Shown here: in pieces, positions 51,354 to 60,737 of the stretch | Position numbering within the stretch: position 1 is the first letter of the stretch | How the letters are laid out: each line of letters starts with the position of its first letter | Origin: Acrocarpospora phusangensis | Lineage (GTDB): Bacteria; Actinomycetota; Actinomycetes; Streptosporangiales; Streptosporangiaceae | Reading direction: 5' to 3' | Length of the DNA: 64,000 nt | NCBI RefSeq assembly: GCF_016862995.1 | Contig: NZ_BOOA01000021.1 | Span: forward strand, 1-64,000 | Made by a program: the position numbers and the translations under genes | The notes under the pieces: generated by a model | Told to the model about the DNA's origin: nothing | What the model saw: only the letters and a program-made list of their open reading frames with translations | Database searches by the model: none

Positions 51354-53228
51354 ATGGCGATGATGGGCGGGGGCTACGGCCCCTCGGTGATGCGGTCCAT
51401 GCGGCGCGACAGCTCGGTGATGCAGGAACGGCTCAAACCGGGCACGGTTCGCCGCATCGGGAGCTACGCGGGCACGTTCCGCTGGCAGATCGCGGCCTTC
51501 CTGGCGTTCGTGATCGTGGACTCCATGATCGTGATCGCCAACCCGCTGCTGGTGAAGGCGATCATCGACACCGGCATCCCGCAGCACCGGGTGGACCTGG
51601 TGGTCTGGCTGGCGCTGGCCATCGCCGGCCTGGCCGTGCTGGACGCGCTGCTGAGCATGGGCGAGCGGTGGTTCTCCGCGCGCATCGGCGAGGGCCTGAT
51701 CTACAACCTGCGCACCGAGGTCTTCGACCACGTGCAGCGCATGCCGGTGGCGTTCTTCATGCGGGCCCAGACCGGCGCGCTGGTGTCCCGGCTCAACTCC
51801 GACGTGATCGGCGCCCAGCGGGCCATCACCAGCACCCTCTCGTCCGTGGTGTCCAACGTGATCGGCCTGGTCATCGTGCTGGTCACCATGCTCATCCTGT
51901 CCTGGCAGATCACCCTGGTGGCGCTGGCCATGCTGCCCATCTTCGTGATCCCCGCCAAGCTGGTCGGGCGCAGGATGTCCCAGCTGACCCGCGAGCAGAT
52001 GCAGCTGGACGCCGAGATGGGCTCGGTCATGACCGAGCGCTTCAACGTCGCCGGCGCCATGGTCGCCAAGCTCTACGGCCGCCCCGACGACGACGCGGCC
52101 TACTTCAGCCGCCGCGCCAGCCGGGTCCGCGACCTGGGCATCACCGTCGCCATGGCGGGCACCGTCTTCCGGGTCGCGCTCGGCCTGATCGCCGCCCTCG
52201 CCACCGCCCTCGTGTACGGCTTCGGCGGCGTCCTGGCCATCGGCGACACCTTCGAACTGGGCACCCTGGTCGCCATGTCCGCCCTCCTGATGCGCCTGTA
52301 CGGCCCGCTGACCAGCCTCTCCAACGTGCACGTGGACGTGATGACGGCCCTGGTCAGCTTCGACCGGGTCTTCGAGGTGCTGGACCTGAAGCCGATGGTG
52401 GCCGAGAAGCCGGACGCGCGCCCGATCCCGCCGGGCCCGGTCACGATCGAGTTCGACGACGTGCGCTTCCGCTACCCGGCCGCCGCCGAGGTCTCGCTGG
52501 CCTCCCTGGAGACCGTGGCCAGGCCCGAGACCGGCGAGCCCGCCCAGGTCCTCAACGGCGTCTCCTTCACCGCCCGGCCCGGCGAGCTGGTCGCCCTGGT
52601 CGGCCCCTCCGGCGCCGGCAAGACCACCACGACCTCCCTGGTCTCCCGCCTGTACGACGTGACCGAGGGCGCCGTCAGGCTCAACGGCGTGGACGTCCGC
52701 GACGCCACCCTGGGCAGCCTGCGGGACACGGTGGGCGTGGTCATGCAGGACGCTCACCTGTTCCACGACACCATCGGCAGCAACCTGCGCTACGCCCGCC
52801 CGGACGCGACCGACGAGGAGATCTGGGAGGCGCTGCGGGCGGCCCAGATCGCCGACCTGGTGCACAGCCTGCCCGACGAGCTGGAGACCGTCGTCGGCGA
52901 CCGGGGCTACCGGCTGTCCGGCGGCGAGAAGCAGCGCCTGGCGCTGGCCCGGCTGCTGCTCAAGGCCCCCGACGTGGTCGTGCTGGACGAGGCCACCGCG
53001 CACCTGGACTCCGAGTCCGAGGCGGCCGTGCAGAAGGCGCTCAAGACGGCCCTGCGGGGCCGTACCTCGCTGGTGATCGCGCACCGGCTCTCCACCATCA
53101 GGGAGGCCGACACGATCCTGGTCATGCAGGACGGCCGGGTCGCCGAGCGCGGCGGCCACGAGGAACTGCTGGCCGAGGGCGGCCTGTACGCCGAGCTCTA
53201 CCGCACCCAGTTCACCGGCGCCGCGTGA
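51354..53228 (+). CDS. ABC exporter, fused membrane and ATPase domains (type IV half-transporter)
   Basis: 624 residues. Six transmembrane helices between about 45 and 320, then a nucleotide-binding domain with GPSGAGKTTT, VGVVMQDAHLFHDTIGSNL (Q-loop), LSGGEKQRLALARLLL and VVLDEATAHLD. Homodimeric drug/lipid exporters of the MsbA/LmrA type have this plan. Start ATG 51354 has GGACGAG close upstream; ATG 51360 is also possible. Single gene 62 nt after the crotonase. Confidence 0.93.
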   Translation: MAMMGGGYGPSVMRSMRRDSSVMQERLKPGTVRRIGSYAGTFRWQIAAFLAFVIVDSMIVIANPLLVKAIIDTGIPQHRVDLVVWLALAIAGLAVLDALLSMGERWFSARIGEGLIYNLRTEVFDHVQRMPVAFFMRAQTGALVSRLNSDVIGAQRAITSTLSSVVSNVIGLVIVLVTMLILSWQITLVALAMLPIFVIPAKLVGRRMSQLTREQMQLDAEMGSVMTERFNVAGAMVAKLYGRPDDDAAYFSRRASRVRDLGITVAMAGTVFRVALGLIAALATALVYGFGGVLAIGDTFELGTLVAMSALLMRLYGPLTSLSNVHVDVMTALVSFDRVFEVLDLKPMVAEKPDARPIPPGPVTIEFDDVRFRYPAAAEVSLASLETVARPETGEPAQVLNGVSFTARPGELVALVGPSGAGKTTTTSLVSRLYDVTEGAVRLNGVDVRDATLGSLRDTVGVVMQDAHLFHDTIGSNLRYARPDATDEEIWEALRAAQIADLVHSLPDELETVVGDRGYRLSGGEKQRLALARLLLKAPDVVVLDEATAHLDSESEAAVQKALKTALRGRTSLVIAHRLSTIREADTILVMQDGRVAERGGHEELLAEGGLYAELYRTQFTGAA

Positions 53229-53241
53229 CCGGTCACCGCCG

Positions 53242-54144
53242 TCACTGCTGGTAGCCCAGGCGTTTGAGCTCCTCCCTGGCCACCTTCTCCACGATCTTGA
53301 GGTCGGCCGGGGTGAGGCGGCGCCGCCAGGCGCCGACCTTGGGGGCGCTGGCGCCGTACAGGGCGATGGCGGAGATCTTGGCGTCCAGGAAGGCGGAGAC
53401 CGTGTCGATGGCGTCGGCGGGGGAGCGGTGCAGGTCCTCGTAGCGCAGGGTGAGCAGCTGCTCGGGCGGCAGCTGCTTGCGCAGGACGGCGCTGAGCCGG
53501 ATGGCGGCGCGCCAGCGCAGGGCGCTCTTGCCGGCGGTGGCCATCTCCTTCCAGCGGTCCCGGTGGGCCGCCGCGTTCACGCCCAGGAACGGGTTGGGGA
53601 ACTCGGTGTCCTCGGTCAGCATGTGCGGCTTGAACCAGGCCATCGCGGCCGGGTCGGTGAGCATGTCGGCGACCACGTCCCTGCCGTCCCTGATGAGCTG
53701 CACGAACCGGGCGTCGGGGAAGGCCTGGAGCAGCACCGGCGCGCTGTAGAGCAGGTCGGGGCTGGCGTCGCCGAACCGCTCCAGCGTGCCCGAGCCGACC
53801 TGCTCCAGCGCGCACGGGCCCGCGCCGCCGTTGCCGATCAGGCCGCCCGCCTCCCGGCACGGCGCCGCGCACTCGCCGCACGCGCCCGGCGTCACCTGCC
53901 AGGCCTCGGCCAGTACGTCGCGGAGCACCCGGGGCGCGCCGCCGCTCCTGGCGATGGACGGTTTGCGGGCGAACGCGTAGACCACGCGGGCCACCGGCGC
54001 CCGGCCCATCGTGAGATGGAAGCCCGGCGATCGTTTCAGGGCACGCGCGAGCAGGTCCGCGCCGGAGTGCGGGGCGCCGAGCACGAAGACCGGCTGTCGG
54101 ACCTTTACGCCGTTTACCACGAGAATGTGGGTCGGATGTCGCAT
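53242..54144 (-). CDS. Sulfotransferase-family protein with cysteine cluster
   Basis: 300 residues. The PAPS 5'-phosphosulfate loop is FVLGAPHSGADLL (20-32) and the 3'-phosphate motif is LIRDGRDVVAD (150-160), so the fold is clear. An unusual insertion carries C89-x2-C92-x3-C96-x14-C111, which might bind a metal. Acceptor substrate unknown; actinomycete relatives act on carbohydrates or lipids. ATG 54144; divergent from the LD-carboxypeptidase gene, 31 nt away; convergent with the ABC exporter gene. Confidence 0.85.
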   Translation of the reverse strand: MRHPTHILVVNGVKVRQPVFVLGAPHSGADLLARALKRSPGFHLTMGRAPVARVVYAFARKPSIARSGGAPRVLRDVLAEAWQVTPGACGECAAPCREAGGLIGNGGAGPCALEQVGSGTLERFGDASPDLLYSAPVLLQAFPDARFVQLIRDGRDVVADMLTDPAAMAWFKPHMLTEDTEFPNPFLGVNAAAHRDRWKEMATAGKSALRWRAAIRLSAVLRKQLPPEQLLTLRYEDLHRSPADAIDTVSAFLDAKISAIALYGASAPKVGAWRRRLTPADLKIVEKVAREELKRLGYQQ

Positions 54145-54175
54145 AGGTGAGCCCTAGTCTGACACCCTTTGGGGG

Positions 54176-55093
54176 GTGCACGAACGCACCCCGCCGAGGC
54201 TGGCTCCCGGCGATACCGTAGCCCTGGTCGCCCCCTCCGGACCGATCGACGCCGAGCGCCTCTGGCGCGGCCGCCGCGTCCTCACCGATCTGGGGCTGAA
54301 CGTCGTCCTCGGCTCCCGCATCTTCACCCGCAGGGGCTATCTGGCCGGCCCCGACGTGGCCCGCGCCGCCGACCTCCAGGAGGCCTGGTGCGACACCGAG
54401 GTCGCCGCCGTCATCTGCGCCCGCGGCGGGTACGGCGCGAGCCGCCTGCTCGACCTGATCGACTGGGACGCGATGAAGTCGGCCGGGAACAAGATCCTGG
54501 TCGGCTCCAGCGACGTCACCGCGCTGCATCTGGCCTTCTCCCGGCGGCTCGGCCTGGCTACCGTGTTCGGCCCGATGCCCGCCTGCGCCACCCTGGGCGA
54601 CCCGGAGGGTCCTGAGCCGTACTCGCTGGGGCACCTGCACACGACGCTGTTCCACGGGCACACGCCGACGGCCGTGGCGGGTGAGCTGGTCATGTCCCCG
54701 GGGCGGGTGGTGGGGCCGATGATCGGCGGAAATCTCACCCTTCTTGCCGCGATGTGCGGAACGCCGTACGAGATGAGGGCGGAAGGGCATATCGTGCTGC
54801 TTGAGGATGTCGGGGAGGATCCGTACAGGGTTGACCGCATGCTCACCCAGTTGCTGCAGAACGGGGCGTTCGACGGGGTCAAGGGGTTCGCCCTCGGGTC
54901 CTGGGTGGGCTGTGGGAACGTGCTACCGGTCCTGGCGGAACGGCTGCTGCCCCTGGGAGTGCCGATCATCGCGGGGCTCCCGATCGGGCATGGATCACCA
55001 CAGTTCAGTGTGTGGCTGGGGACAGATGGGGTTATTGATACCGAATCGTGCTCTCTGACGGGCCTCATTAGCGACACGGACAAGGCACCCTGA
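54176..55093 (+). CDS. LD-carboxypeptidase (peptidase family S66)
   Basis: 305 residues. Catalytic Ser112 in VGSSDVTAL, Glu in LLEDVGEDPYRVDRML and the C-terminal His in PIGHGSPQ compose the Ser-Glu-His triad of S66 enzymes. They remove the terminal D-amino acid from muropeptide tetrapeptides, or act on microcin-like compounds. No signal peptide, consistent with cytoplasmic murein recycling. GTG 54176 is the chosen start, with GGGG 6 nt upstream. Confidence 0.9.
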   Translation: MHERTPPRLAPGDTVALVAPSGPIDAERLWRGRRVLTDLGLNVVLGSRIFTRRGYLAGPDVARAADLQEAWCDTEVAAVICARGGYGASRLLDLIDWDAMKSAGNKILVGSSDVTALHLAFSRRLGLATVFGPMPACATLGDPEGPEPYSLGHLHTTLFHGHTPTAVAGELVMSPGRVVGPMIGGNLTLLAAMCGTPYEMRAEGHIVLLEDVGEDPYRVDRMLTQLLQNGAFDGVKGFALGSWVGCGNVLPVLAERLLPLGVPIIAGLPIGHGSPQFSVWLGTDGVIDTESCSLTGLISDTDKAP

Positions 55094-55133
55094 AGCTGGC
55101 TTTCAGCAAGCCTTCTCAACTGAACGCGGAGGG

Positions 55134-56066
55134 ATGGGTGCCTTGGGTCTGTTGCGGCGGCTACGTGGTCGGATCCGGCCCGGCCAGCCCGTGCAGCCAG
55201 AGCCCAGAGCAGCCGAGGACGTGGACCTCGACTCGCTGCTCGGGCTCGTCGTGGAGACGATGGGCTACACGTGCGCCTTTGAGAACGACGGCACCTCGCT
55301 GCTCATGGGCGACCGCGCCGGGGACGGCTCCGGACCCGTCCGCACCGTCAACCTCGTCGGCCTGCGCCGGGAGGCGGCGCGGCGGTCCCGCGAGGACTGG
55401 CCGATGCTGGTCTCCGAGCACCTCTCCCGCGCGATCTCCGGCGAGCCGTTCGACGCCTGCAACCTGCCGCGGATAAAGCCGCTGCTCCGCACCCGCGTGC
55501 ACGCCGCCGACGACCCCGGCATCCCCGACCCGTCCCGGATCATCGGCCGCCACCTGAGCGCCGACCTGATCGAGGTGCTCACCATCGGCGGGCGCCCGGT
55601 CCGGCCGGAGGAGGCCTTCTGCTGGCCGATCCCGCCCGCCGAGGCCCTCGACGTGGCGCTCGCCAACGCCCTCGCCGACGAGCGCCTCACCGCCGAGCAC
55701 CTCAACCTGGGCGGCGTCAACGTGCGGCTGCTGACCGCGCCCACCGCCGTCGCCCACCTGCGCCGCCTGCCCGCCCCCGCCGACGGCGTGCTGGTCGTGC
55801 TCCCGCACGCGGGCGCAATCGCCGTCCACCCGGTCGAGGGCATCGGCGTGGTACGGGCGCTGGAGCGCATGCGCGTCTACGCCCAGCGCGAGTTCGAGGA
55901 GCGCCGCGGCGAAGGGCTCAGCCCGCACGTGTACTGGTGGCACCAGGACCGGCTCACCCGCATCCAGGCCGACCTGGTGGCCCAGGACGGCCAGGTCCGC
56001 CTGGTGGTCACCCCGCCCGCCGAGTTCGCCCGTTTACTGGCCCGCCTGGCCGGAGGGGCCAACTGA
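55134..56066 (+). CDS. Conserved protein of unknown function
   Basis: 310 residues, soluble, beginning with a basic segment (LLRRLRGRIR). I see no family motif; the C-terminal half (LNLGGVNVRLL..., VVLPHAGAIAVHPV) resembles DUF1444-like proteins only loosely. It carries a TTA codon near its 3' end (56034-56036, codon 301). Start ATG 55134 follows GGAGG by 1-2 nt, so GTG 55137 or a nearby start is possible. Convergent with the GH15 gene, 4 nt apart. Confidence 0.75.
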   Translation: MGALGLLRRLRGRIRPGQPVQPEPRAAEDVDLDSLLGLVVETMGYTCAFENDGTSLLMGDRAGDGSGPVRTVNLVGLRREAARRSREDWPMLVSEHLSRAISGEPFDACNLPRIKPLLRTRVHAADDPGIPDPSRIIGRHLSADLIEVLTIGGRPVRPEEAFCWPIPPAEALDVALANALADERLTAEHLNLGGVNVRLLTAPTAVAHLRRLPAPADGVLVVLPHAGAIAVHPVEGIGVVRALERMRVYAQREFEERRGEGLSPHVYWWHQDRLTRIQADLVAQDGQVRLVVTPPAEFARLLARLAGGAN

Positions 56067-56070
56067 GGGC

Positions 56071-57834
56071 CTAGCTGAGGGCCTGCGCCGTGTGGATCAG
56101 CGGCACGTGGCTGAACGCCTGCGGGAAGTTGCCTGCCAGGCGGCCGTACCGCGGGTCGTACTCCTCGGCGAGCAGGCCGACGTCGTTGCGGAGCGCCAGC
56201 AGGCGTTCGAACAGCTCGATCGCCTCCTCCTTGCGCCCGATCCTGGCCTTCGCCTCGGCCAGCCAGAAGCTGCACGCCAGGAACGCGCCCTCGCCGCCGG
56301 GCAGGCCGTCCACGCTGTTGGCCTCGGCGATCGGGTAGCGCAGGATGAAGCCGTCGCTGCTCAGCTCGCGCTCCACGGCCTCGATGGTGCCGATCACGCG
56401 CGGGTCCTCCGGCGGCAGGAAGCCCACCATCGGGATCAGCAGCAGGGCGGCGTCCAGTTCGCGGGAGCCGTACGACTGGGTGAAGGTGTTGCGGGCGGGG
56501 TCGTAGCCCTTGCGCAGGACCTCGGCGTGGATGCGGTCGGCCAGCGCCCGCCACCGGCCGGCCGGGCCCGGCCGGTCCAGCTCCTCGACCAGGCGGACCG
56601 CGCGGTCGGCCGCCACCCAGGCCATCACCTTGGAGTGCGTGAAGTGGCGCCGGGGGCCGCGGACCTCCCACAGGCCCTCGTCGGGCTGGTCCCAGCCGGA
56701 CTCCAGGAAGTCCATCAGCTTGCGGGTCAACTGCCAGGCGTGCGCGTTGGGGGGCAGGCCGTGGCGGCGGGACTGGTAGAGGCAGTTGACCACCTCGCCG
56801 TACACGTCCAGCTGGAGCTGGTCGACGGCGCCGTTGCCGATGCGGACCGGGCGGGAGGCCTCGTAGCCGGGCAGCCACTCCAGGGTGGTCTCGGGGAGGC
56901 GGCGCTCGCCGGCCACGCCGTACATGATCTGGAGGTCCTGCGGGCGGCCCGCGATGGCCCGCAGCAGCCACTCCCGCCAGGCCCCGGCCTCCTCCAGGTA
57001 GCCGGACTGGGTGAGCGCGTCCAGCGTCATCGTGGCGTCGCGCAGCCAGCAGTAGCGGTAGTCCCAGTTGCGCACGCCGCCGATGTCCTCGGGCAGGGAG
57101 GTGGTGGGGGCGGCCACGATGCCGCCGGTCGGCGCGTACGTGAGGCCCTTGAGGGTGATCATGGAGCGGACCACGGCGTCCCGCCAGGGCCCGCCGTGGC
57201 GGCCGGAGGCGACCCAGGAGGACCAGAACGCCTCGGTCTCGGCGAGCTGGTCGATCGGGTCGATCTCCTCGGGGCGGGGCTGGTGCGAGGGATGCCAGGT
57301 GAACACGAAGGTCTGCCGCTCCCCGGCGGAGACCCGGAAGGTGGCCCGGTGCTTGTAGTCGCCGCCCTTCAGCGGGATCGAGGAGTGCACCCAGACCGAG
57401 TCGGGCCCGCCGATGGCCTGCAGGTTGCCGTCCAGGCGGCGCACCCACGGCACGATCCTGCCGTAGTCAAACCTGATCCTGATCTCGGTGGACATCTCCA
57501 CCGTGCCGGACACGCCCTCCACGATCCTGACCAGGTCGGGATTGAGGTGCCGGGGCGGCATGAAGTCGATCACCTTCACCGTCCCGGCCGGGGTGTCCCA
57601 GACGCTCTCCAAAACCAGGGTCTCCCCCCGGTACGCCCGGCTGGTGGCCGGGCCGCCCGAACTGGGCCCCAGCCACCAGAAGCCGTGGGACGGATCGCCG
57701 AGGAGCCTGGCGAAGCAGGCCGGGGAGTCGAACCGGGGCAGGCACAGCCAGTCGATCGACCCGTTACGGCCGACCAGGGCCGCCGACTGCATGTCCCCGA
57801 CAAGCGCGTAATCCTCGATCCGCATGCTGGTCAC
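56071..57834 (-). CDS. Glycoside hydrolase family 15 protein (trehalase/glucoamylase-like)
   Basis: 587 residues. N-terminal beta domain with the hallmark IEDYALVGDMQSAALVGRNGSIDWLCLPRFDS, then the (alpha/alpha)6 barrel with NWDYRYCWLRDA and LWEVRGP-RRHFTHSKVM (catalytic Glu region) and GNFPQAFSH near the end. Mycobacterial homologues of this length act as trehalases; glucoamylase or isomaltase activity is also possible. No signal peptide. GTG 57834 is coupled to the yczE-like stop (GTGA, 4-nt overlap); ATG 57825 is an alternative. Confidence 0.9.
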   Translation of the reverse strand: MTSMRIEDYALVGDMQSAALVGRNGSIDWLCLPRFDSPACFARLLGDPSHGFWWLGPSSGGPATSRAYRGETLVLESVWDTPAGTVKVIDFMPPRHLNPDLVRIVEGVSGTVEMSTEIRIRFDYGRIVPWVRRLDGNLQAIGGPDSVWVHSSIPLKGGDYKHRATFRVSAGERQTFVFTWHPSHQPRPEEIDPIDQLAETEAFWSSWVASGRHGGPWRDAVVRSMITLKGLTYAPTGGIVAAPTTSLPEDIGGVRNWDYRYCWLRDATMTLDALTQSGYLEEAGAWREWLLRAIAGRPQDLQIMYGVAGERRLPETTLEWLPGYEASRPVRIGNGAVDQLQLDVYGEVVNCLYQSRRHGLPPNAHAWQLTRKLMDFLESGWDQPDEGLWEVRGPRRHFTHSKVMAWVAADRAVRLVEELDRPGPAGRWRALADRIHAEVLRKGYDPARNTFTQSYGSRELDAALLLIPMVGFLPPEDPRVIGTIEAVERELSSDGFILRYPIAEANSVDGLPGGEGAFLACSFWLAEAKARIGRKEEAIELFERLLALRNDVGLLAEEYDPRYGRLAGNFPQAFSHVPLIHTAQALS

Positions 57835-58430
57835 GCTACACGGTGTAACCGCATGAACAGCTGGGTCAACGGGCCGATGGCGGCGGCGAAGACGAGGGTG
57901 CCGATGCCGACGGTGCCGCCCAGCAGCCAGCCGGCCACCAGGACGGAGATCTCGATGACGGTGCGGGCCAGGCGGATGGAGAGGCCGGTTCGGTGCAGGC
58001 CGGTCATCAGGCCGTCGCGCGGGCCCGGGCCCATGCCGGCTCCGATGTAGAGGGCGGTCGCGAAGGCGACCAGGACCACCGCCGCCAGCAGGTACGCCCA
58101 GCGGACCGCCAGATGCGAGGGGGTGGGGGAGAGCCAGATGGTGGCGTCCGCGAACAGGCCGAGGAGGACGATGTTGCTGATCGTGCCCAGGCCGGGCTTC
58201 TGGCGCAGCGGGATCCAGAACAGCATCACCAGGGCGCCGACGAGGATGATCCAGGTCCCGATGGACCAGCCGGTCCGCACCGCCAGGCCCTGGTGGAAGA
58301 CGTCCCAGGGGTCGTTGCCGAGGGTGGACTCGACCTGCAGGCCGATGCCGGTGCCGTACAGGGCGAGGCCGGAGTAGAGGCGGAGCAGGCGGGCGGGGAA
58401 GGAGGCGACGGGGATCGAGAGCTCAGTCAT
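57831..58430 (-). CDS. YczE/YitT-family integral membrane protein
   Basis: 199 residues with five or six transmembrane helices. Family features: LYGTGIGLQVESTLGNDPWDVFHQGL and GAGMGPGPRDGLMTGL, two related Gly/Pro/Asp loops. I start at ATG 58430 (MTELSIPVASF) with AGGA about 10 nt upstream. Divergent from a MocR-type regulator. A known MocR subgroup (YczR) is linked to yczE genes in this arrangement. Function of YczE is undetermined; transport is presumed. Confidence 0.87.
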   Translation of the reverse strand: MTELSIPVASFPARLLRLYSGLALYGTGIGLQVESTLGNDPWDVFHQGLAVRTGWSIGTWIILVGALVMLFWIPLRQKPGLGTISNIVLLGLFADATIWLSPTPSHLAVRWAYLLAAVVLVAFATALYIGAGMGPGPRDGLMTGLHRTGLSIRLARTVIEISVLVAGWLLGGTVGIGTLVFAAAIGPLTQLFMRLHRVA

Positions 58431-58471
58431 AGTGCTGCGATCCTGTCCGGCGGCCTCATGCGGATAAAGGG

Positions 58472-58499
58472 CCAATTTCGGTGATTGGACTTATATTGG
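58472..58499. promoter_or_regulatory. CCAAT/ATTGG operator-like elements between yczE and mocR
   Basis: CCAAT (58472-58476), ATTGG (58484-58488) and ATTGG (58495-58499): one inverted pair and one direct pair spaced 11 bp, about a helical turn. TATATT (58492-58497) inside it is 6 nt from the mocR ATG, so the mocR mRNA may be leaderless and the regulator would sit on its own promoter. Confidence 0.55.
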
Positions 58500-58503
58500 C
58501 GGC

Positions 58504-59922
58504 ATGAACTTGAGCGCGGGGCAGCTGGCGCGGCTGGTCGAGGTGCCGGTGGACGCGCGGCCGTACTACCGGGCGCTGGCGGGGGCCGTGCGGGACCGCA
58601 TCCTGGACGGGCGGCTGCCCGTACGGGTGCGGATGCCCGCCGAGCGGCAGCTGGCCGAGGCGCTCGGGGTGAGCAGGACCACGGTGACCACCGCCTACGA
58701 CCGGCTGCGCGGGCAGGGCTACCTGGAGAGCCGCCAGGGCGCGGGCAGCTGGACGGCGCTGCCCGACCCGAGCGCCTGCGCGGACAACCCGTGGATCACG
58801 TCCGACGACGACGGCCTGGTCCCCCTGCACGCCGCCGCCCCGGCCGCCTCCGGCTACCTCGGCGAGGCGTTCGCGCACGCGGGCGCCAACTACCACCGCT
58901 TCACGCTCGGCATGGGGTACGACCCGGTCGGGCTGCCGGAACTGCGCGAGGCCGTCGCCGCCCGCTACACCGCGCGCGGCCTGGCCACCCGGCCCGACCA
59001 GATCATCGTCACGACCGGCGCGCAGCAGGCCATCCACCTGCTGATGACGCTCTGCGCGGGATCCGGCGACCCGGTCGTGATGGAGTCCCCGACGTACCCG
59101 CACGCCATCGACCTGGCCAGGACGCGTTCGGCCAGGATCGTGCCGGTGGGCGTCCCCGCCGACGGCCGCCACCTGGATCTGCTGGTCAGCGCCGTACGGC
59201 AGTCGGGGGCCCGGCTCGCTTATCTGATTCCCGACTTCCAGAACCCGACGGGACACCTGATGGGGGCCGAGGACCGGGCCGCCCTCGTGGCCGCCTGCCG
59301 CCGCCACGACGTCACCTTGATCGTGGACGAGACCTGGGCCGAGCTCGCCATCGACGACCTGGAGCAGCCGCCGCCCACGGCCGCCTTCGACACCGACGGC
59401 CGGGTGGTCAGCGTCGGCTCCGCGTCCAAGCTGTGGTGGGGCGGGCTCCGCATCGGCTGGGTCAGGGGCACCGCCGCCCTGGCCCGCCGCCTGGCCGTGC
59501 AGCGGGCCCCCGTGGACATCGCCAGCGCCCTGTTCGAGCAGCTCGCCGTGGCCCGCCTGTTCGACCGCGTGGAGGAGACCCGCGCCGAGCGGCGGCGCAC
59601 CCTCGCCGCCTCCCGGGCGGCCCTGGTGGACGTGCTCCGCCGCGAGGTCCCCGAATGGAGCTTCCGCGTCCCGTCCGGCGGCGGCTCGCTCTGGGTACGG
59701 CTCGGCGCGCCCATCGCCACACCGCTCTCCGAGGCGGCCGCCGCCGCGGGCGTACGGCTCGCGCCTGGCCCCTGGTTCGGCATCGACGGAACCCTGGAAA
59801 ACCACCTGCGCCTGCCGTTCACCCAGCCGCCCGAGGTGCTCGTGGACGCGGTGCGCCGGGTCGCCGCGGCCAGGGGAACGGCCGGACGGCGCCCCCGCGC
59901 CTCGCTCATTCCGGCGTTGTGA
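58504..59922 (+). CDS. MocR-family transcriptional regulator (GntR HTH + aminotransferase-like domain)
   Basis: 472 residues: GntR winged helix (about 18-90; MPAERQLAEALGVSRTTVTTAYDRL) and a fold-type I aminotransferase domain with PLP Lys309 (SASKLWWGGLRIGW) and the FQNPTGHLM substrate-site segment. Such proteins sense PLP or amino-compound ligands. Divergence from yczE suggests membership of the YczR-type subgroup. ATG 58504 has no Shine-Dalgarno. Last 17 nt overlap the convergent gene at 59906. Confidence 0.9.
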   Translation: MNLSAGQLARLVEVPVDARPYYRALAGAVRDRILDGRLPVRVRMPAERQLAEALGVSRTTVTTAYDRLRGQGYLESRQGAGSWTALPDPSACADNPWITSDDDGLVPLHAAAPAASGYLGEAFAHAGANYHRFTLGMGYDPVGLPELREAVAARYTARGLATRPDQIIVTTGAQQAIHLLMTLCAGSGDPVVMESPTYPHAIDLARTRSARIVPVGVPADGRHLDLLVSAVRQSGARLAYLIPDFQNPTGHLMGAEDRAALVAACRRHDVTLIVDETWAELAIDDLEQPPPTAAFDTDGRVVSVGSASKLWWGGLRIGWVRGTAALARRLAVQRAPVDIASALFEQLAVARLFDRVEETRAERRRTLAASRAALVDVLRREVPEWSFRVPSGGGSLWVRLGAPIATPLSEAAAAAGVRLAPGPWFGIDGTLENHLRLPFTQPPEVLVDAVRRVAAARGTAGRRPRASLIPAL

Positions 59923-60520
59923 CGCCCCTGGCCAGCGGCGCCCGCCAGGAGTAGCGCATCGCCAGCAGCCGCAGCGTGAAGGCGAGCAGGGCGGCCGCCA
60001 GGGTGGCCGCGAAGTCGTGCACGCCCAGCCGGGACAGCACCGCCATCACGGTCGCGCCCAGCATGGCCGGTACGGCGTACAGCTGCCGGTCGTACAGGAG
60101 GGCGGGAGTCTCGCCGGAGAGCAGGTCGCGCAGGATGCCGCCGCCCACGGCGGTGCAGACGCCGAGCATCACCGCGTGCGGCGCGGACAATCCGAACAGC
60201 AGCGCCTTCTCGGTGCCCACCGCGCAGAACAGCCCCAGCCCCGCCGCGTCGAACACCAGCACGCCGGGCATCAGCCGGGTCACCTGCGGATGCCAGAAGA
60301 ACACCACCGCCGTCGCCGCCACCGGCACCACCAGGTAGCCCACGTCGCGGAAGGCGGCGGGCTGGATGCCGATGAACAGGTCCCGCAGGATGCCCCCGCC
60401 GACGGCCGTGAAGAACGCCAGCACCGCCATGCCGACCACGTCCAGCCGCTTCCTGACGCCCTGCAGCGCTCCGGAGATGGCGAAGACGAAGATCCCCGCC
60501 AGATCGAGTACGGAGGTCAT
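59906..60520 (-). CDS. UPF0126/TRIC-like membrane protein
   Basis: 204 residues with seven hydrophobic segments in two repeats, each carrying the signature TAVGGGILRDLF/L followed by I/L-x-P or GETPALL. This matches the bacterial UPF0126 family related to trimeric intracellular cation channels. I begin at ATG 60520 (MTSVLDLAG); upstream in-frame sequence is polar and unconserved. Transported ion unknown. Confidence 0.88.
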   Translation of the reverse strand: MTSVLDLAGIFVFAISGALQGVRKRLDVVGMAVLAFFTAVGGGILRDLFIGIQPAAFRDVGYLVVPVAATAVVFFWHPQVTRLMPGVLVFDAAGLGLFCAVGTEKALLFGLSAPHAVMLGVCTAVGGGILRDLLSGETPALLYDRQLYAVPAMLGATVMAVLSRLGVHDFAATLAAALLAFTLRLLAMRYSWRAPLARGVTTPE

Positions 60521-60737
60521 GGCATCGGGAGGCCTCTCTCGTGACGCCGCTGGGACATGGAGCAGTCCGGAGTTTAGCCAGGCGGCGCATGCGGTTCGAA
60601 CGCGCGTGCGGCGGCTCGGGAGAAATGACTTCGGTGGGGGCTCCCGGCCGTACATGCTCGGTGAATTGGGGGCTTGTCAGGGATTGCTTACACATGATGC
60701 GATGCAGGCCACCTGTACGAAATAACGGAGGCGCGGA

